NCBI GenBank assembly: GCA_007131435.1
Contig: SLQM01000132.1
Span: 1 to 7,916 of the forward strand
DNA from: Syntrophomonadaceae bacterium
GTDB lineage: Bacteria; Bacillota; Dethiobacteria; DTU022
Length of the DNA stretch: 7,916 nucleotides
Reading direction: 5' to 3'
Of this stretch, positions 6,242 through 7,916 are shown piece by piece (positions within the stretch are counted from its first letter, which is position 1; every line of letters starts with the position of its first letter). Both the position numbers and the translations under genes were made by a program. The notes under the pieces were generated by a model, which searched no databases, had not been told where the DNA came from, and saw only the letters and a program-made list of their open reading frames with translations.

Positions 6242-7144
6242 GTGACCGTATTCTATTTGCTCGAACGCTTTATGGTTTACCTGGAAATAGGGAAAAACGC
6301 GTCACCGCTGACCCTTCAGGCCTATAGAAATGATGTTTTGCAATTCTTAAAGTTGCAAGACGATAATGTTGATAGTTTACTGGGTGTTGATCACCTTACC
6401 CTGCGTAGATACCTGGCATGGTTAAAAGAAGAAAATTATACCAGACGTACTGTAGCGCGTAAATTATCTGCGACGCGTTCTTTTTTGTTTTTTTTGCATA
6501 AAGAAGGTTTAATTGAAGGAGGAAAGTGGTCTACGGTAGCAAGGCCAAAGCAGGAAAAAAACCTGCCCAGGTTTCTTTACTACCATGAAATAGAGGCGCT
6601 TTTAGAAGCACCGGATCCCAGGACAACCCTCGGGCTTCGGGACAGGTCCATGCTTGAGTTAATCTATTCTTCCGGCTTACGGGTCAGCGAAGCCATTGGT
6701 TTAAAAGTTAATTGCCTGCTGTCGAATGAAAGGTTGATCAAGGTTTATGGTAAGGGGCGTAAAGAAAGAATAGTTCCTGTTGGTACAGTTGCAGCCACGT
6801 TAATAGAAAAATATATAAATGAAGCACGCCCCGTACTGGCAGCAAAAAATAAAGATTTTAACACTTATGATCAACTATTTTTAAACCGCTGGGGTCGTCC
6901 TTTAAGTGACAGAGGGTTGCGATATATATTTCAGAAGTACATTCGCAAAGTTTCATATAAAGTCGGTATAACCCCTCATTCACTAAGGCATTCATTTGCA
7001 ACACACTTGTTAGAAAGCGGGGCTGACCTAAGAGTTGTCCAAGAGCTACTGGGGCATGTAAATTTATCAACAACCCAGGTTTATACTCATGTAACAAAAG
7101 AGCGATTGCGGGACGTGTACAGGTCTGCTTTTCCGCGAAATTAA
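6242..7144 (+). CDS. xerC: Tyrosine recombinase XerC (CodV-like)
   Basis: This 300-residue protein is a tyrosine recombinase of the XerC/XerD type, which resolves chromosome dimers at dif sites together with a partner recombinase and FtsK/SpoIIIE. The N-terminal SAM-like DNA-binding domain spans about 1-95 (SPLTLQAYRNDV, RKLSATRSFLFFL). The catalytic domain shows the complete set: Arg147 in GLRVSEA, Lys171 in GKGRKERIVPVG, His246 and Arg249 in HSLRH, His272 in LLGHVNLSTT and the nucleophile Tyr281 in VYTHV. Length is typical. Position just before hslV and hslU matches the Firmicutes xerC/codV locus, which supports a housekeeping role over a phage integrase; there are no flanking repeats or attachment-site signs. 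GTG 6242 was preferred over GTG 6215 on ribosome-site spacing. It probably leads an operon with hslVU, which begins 20 nt after its stop. Confidence 0.93.
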   Translation: MTVFYLLERFMVYLEIGKNASPLTLQAYRNDVLQFLKLQDDNVDSLLGVDHLTLRRYLAWLKEENYTRRTVARKLSATRSFLFFLHKEGLIEGGKWSTVARPKQEKNLPRFLYYHEIEALLEAPDPRTTLGLRDRSMLELIYSSGLRVSEAIGLKVNCLLSNERLIKVYGKGRKERIVPVGTVAATLIEKYINEARPVLAAKNKDFNTYDQLFLNRWGRPLSDRGLRYIFQKYIRKVSYKVGITPHSLRHSFATHLLESGADLRVVQELLGHVNLSTTQVYTHVTKERLRDVYRSAFPRN

Positions 7145-7164
7145 ATATAAAGGCGGGTTTTTTT

Positions 7165-7695
7165 ATGTTCCATGCAACAACAATACTGGCTGTTAAAAAA
7201 GATGAACGGGTAGCCATAGCCGGGGATGGACAGGTAACATTCGGTAACAATACGATTATAAAAAATACTGCTAAAAAGGTTCGCCGACTATATGACGGAC
7301 AGGTTATAGTAGGTTTTGCCGGCGCAGCAGCTGATTCGCTTACGCTATGTGAAAAGTTTGAAGGTAAGCTGGAATCTTACCAGGGTAATTTGATGAGAGC
7401 AGCAGTAGAAATGGCCAAAGATTGGAGAACAGACCGGGTGTTGCGCAGGTTGGAAGCCCTGCTGGTTGCTGCAAATCAGGAATGCTTGCTCTTAATATCA
7501 GGAACCGGGGAAGTAATTGAACCTGATGACGGCATTGCTGCTGTAGGCTCCGGAGCCCCGTACGCGCTTTCTGCAGCAAGAGCGCTTTTGCGTAACACTG
7601 ATCTCCCGCCTGGTAAAATTGTCGGAGAAGCGCTTAAAATATCTGCAGAAATTTGTATCTACACGAATGATATTATAATGATCGAAGAACTTTAG
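7165..7695 (+). CDS. hslV: ATP-dependent protease subunit HslV (ClpQ)
   Basis: This 176-residue protein is the proteolytic subunit of the HslUV (ClpYQ) complex, a cytoplasmic proteasome-like protease with a double hexamer of HslV capped by HslU ATPase rings. It begins MFHATT; removal of the first four residues would expose Thr5 as the catalytic N-terminal nucleophile. Other family marks are AGDGQVTFG at 19-27, the KKVRRLY stretch with Lys37-Lys38, FAGAAADSLTL, AKDWRTDRVLRRLEALL at about 84-100, GSGAPYA at 128-134 and the C-terminal ICIYTND..IEEL. The Bacillus subtilis ClpQ is known for an N-terminal Ser nucleophile after a shorter leader; this protein has the more widespread Thr form. AGGCGG at 7151-7156 stands 8 nt before the ATG. 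The stop at 7693-7695 is 19 nt before hslU, consistent with co-transcription. Length and motifs are normal. Confidence 0.96.
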   Translation: MFHATTILAVKKDERVAIAGDGQVTFGNNTIIKNTAKKVRRLYDGQVIVGFAGAAADSLTLCEKFEGKLESYQGNLMRAAVEMAKDWRTDRVLRRLEALLVAANQECLLLISGTGEVIEPDDGIAAVGSGAPYALSAARALLRNTDLPPGKIVGEALKISAEICIYTNDIIMIEEL

Positions 7696-7714
7696 AAGGG
7701 TTGCTGGTTAATAG

Positions 7715-7916
7715 ATGACAGACAGGGAACATACACCAAGGGAAATTGTAGAAGAGCTGAGCAGGTTTATTATCGGGCAGGAAGATGCCAAGCGCTGTGT
7801 CGCCGTAGCCCTTAGAAACAGGGCCAGGAGAAAAAAACTGCCGGAAGATCTGCAGGAAGAAATTATCCCTAAAAATATTATAATGATCGGGCCTACCGGT
7901 GTTGGAAAAACAGAAC
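7715..7916 (+). CDS. hslU: ATP-dependent protease ATPase subunit HslU (ClpY), N-terminal part, cut by window end
   Basis: The first 67 residues of an AAA+ ATPase are present. They include the family start TPREIVEELSRFIIGQEDAK, followed by AVALRNRARRKKL, IPKNIIMIGPTG and a Walker A motif GPTGVGKT at 59-66. The order and spacing match HslU/ClpY, which unfolds substrates and feeds them to HslV; in ClpX the equivalent region follows a zinc-binding domain, absent here. The ATG at 7715 directly follows an in-frame TAG at 7712-7714, so no earlier start is possible. The nearest purine-rich site, AGAAGGG at 7694-7700, overlaps the hslV stop and is 14 nt upstream, rather far, so coupling to hslV translation is likely. 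The Walker B motif, I domain and C-terminus lie outside the window. The gene codY often follows in Firmicutes, which cannot be seen here. Confidence 0.95.
   Translation, partial: MTDREHTPREIVEELSRFIIGQEDAKRCVAVALRNRARRKKLPEDLQEEIIPKNIIMIGPTGVGKTE

Noticed and set aside
6242..7144. Possible phage or element integrase
   Set aside because: The tyrosine recombinase sits immediately before hslVU, as housekeeping xerC does in Firmicutes, and no repeats, attachment site or cargo genes are nearby.
7141..7168. T-run after xerC as a possible terminator
   Set aside because: The eight T residues are not preceded by a stem-loop and lie between the hslV ribosome site and its ATG.
6858..7250. 130-codon open frame on the - strand across xerC and hslV
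   Set aside because: It is antisense to two confident genes with full motif sets and its translation resembles no family I know.

Overview
The window reads as a chromosomal segment of a low-to-moderate GC Gram-positive bacterium, most likely an anaerobic member of class Clostridia (Firmicutes). The evidence is purine-rich Shine-Dalgarno sites, use of ATG, GTG and TTG starts, a CimA-type citramalate synthase, and a dprA / xerC / hslV / hslU order that matches a well-known Firmicutes gene neighbourhood (dprA-topA-trmFO-xerC-hslV-hslU-codY). This lineage call is inference; no rRNA or other phylogenetic marker was examined. All genes lie on the + strand and are tightly packed.

Layout: positions 3-137 hold the last 44 codons of a gene entering from the left, whose tail looks like the C-terminus of a UvrD/PcrA-type helicase. 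A 70-82 nt gap with a perfect TATAAT box leads into cimA (220-1848), the first enzyme of the pyruvate route to isoleucine. After about 70 nt come three tandem, clearly diverged M42-family metallo-aminopeptidase genes (1919-2986, 2980-3984, 4005-5015). The first two overlap by 7 nt, the second and third are 20 nt apart, and dprA (5016-6122) abuts the third with no gap. This looks like one transcription unit. A 119 nt non-coding gap (6123-6241) separates dprA from xerC (6242-7144), hslV (7165-7695) and the start of hslU (7715 to the window end), a second compact unit.

Functionally the window mixes housekeeping roles: DNA repair (helicase tail), branched-chain amino-acid synthesis (CimA), peptide turnover (three M42 peptidases), DNA uptake or recombination support (DprA), chromosome dimer resolution (XerC) and ATP-dependent proteolysis (HslUV). 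HslUV makes short peptides and M42 peptidases degrade short peptides, so a broad peptide-recycling link is possible but is only inference.

I see no mobile element, CRISPR array, RNA gene, prophage or obviously novel defence system. The points most worth checking are the triplet of M42 paralogs, one of which has Glu in place of a usual metal-binding Asp, and the absence of topA and trmFO from their usual place between dprA and xerC.
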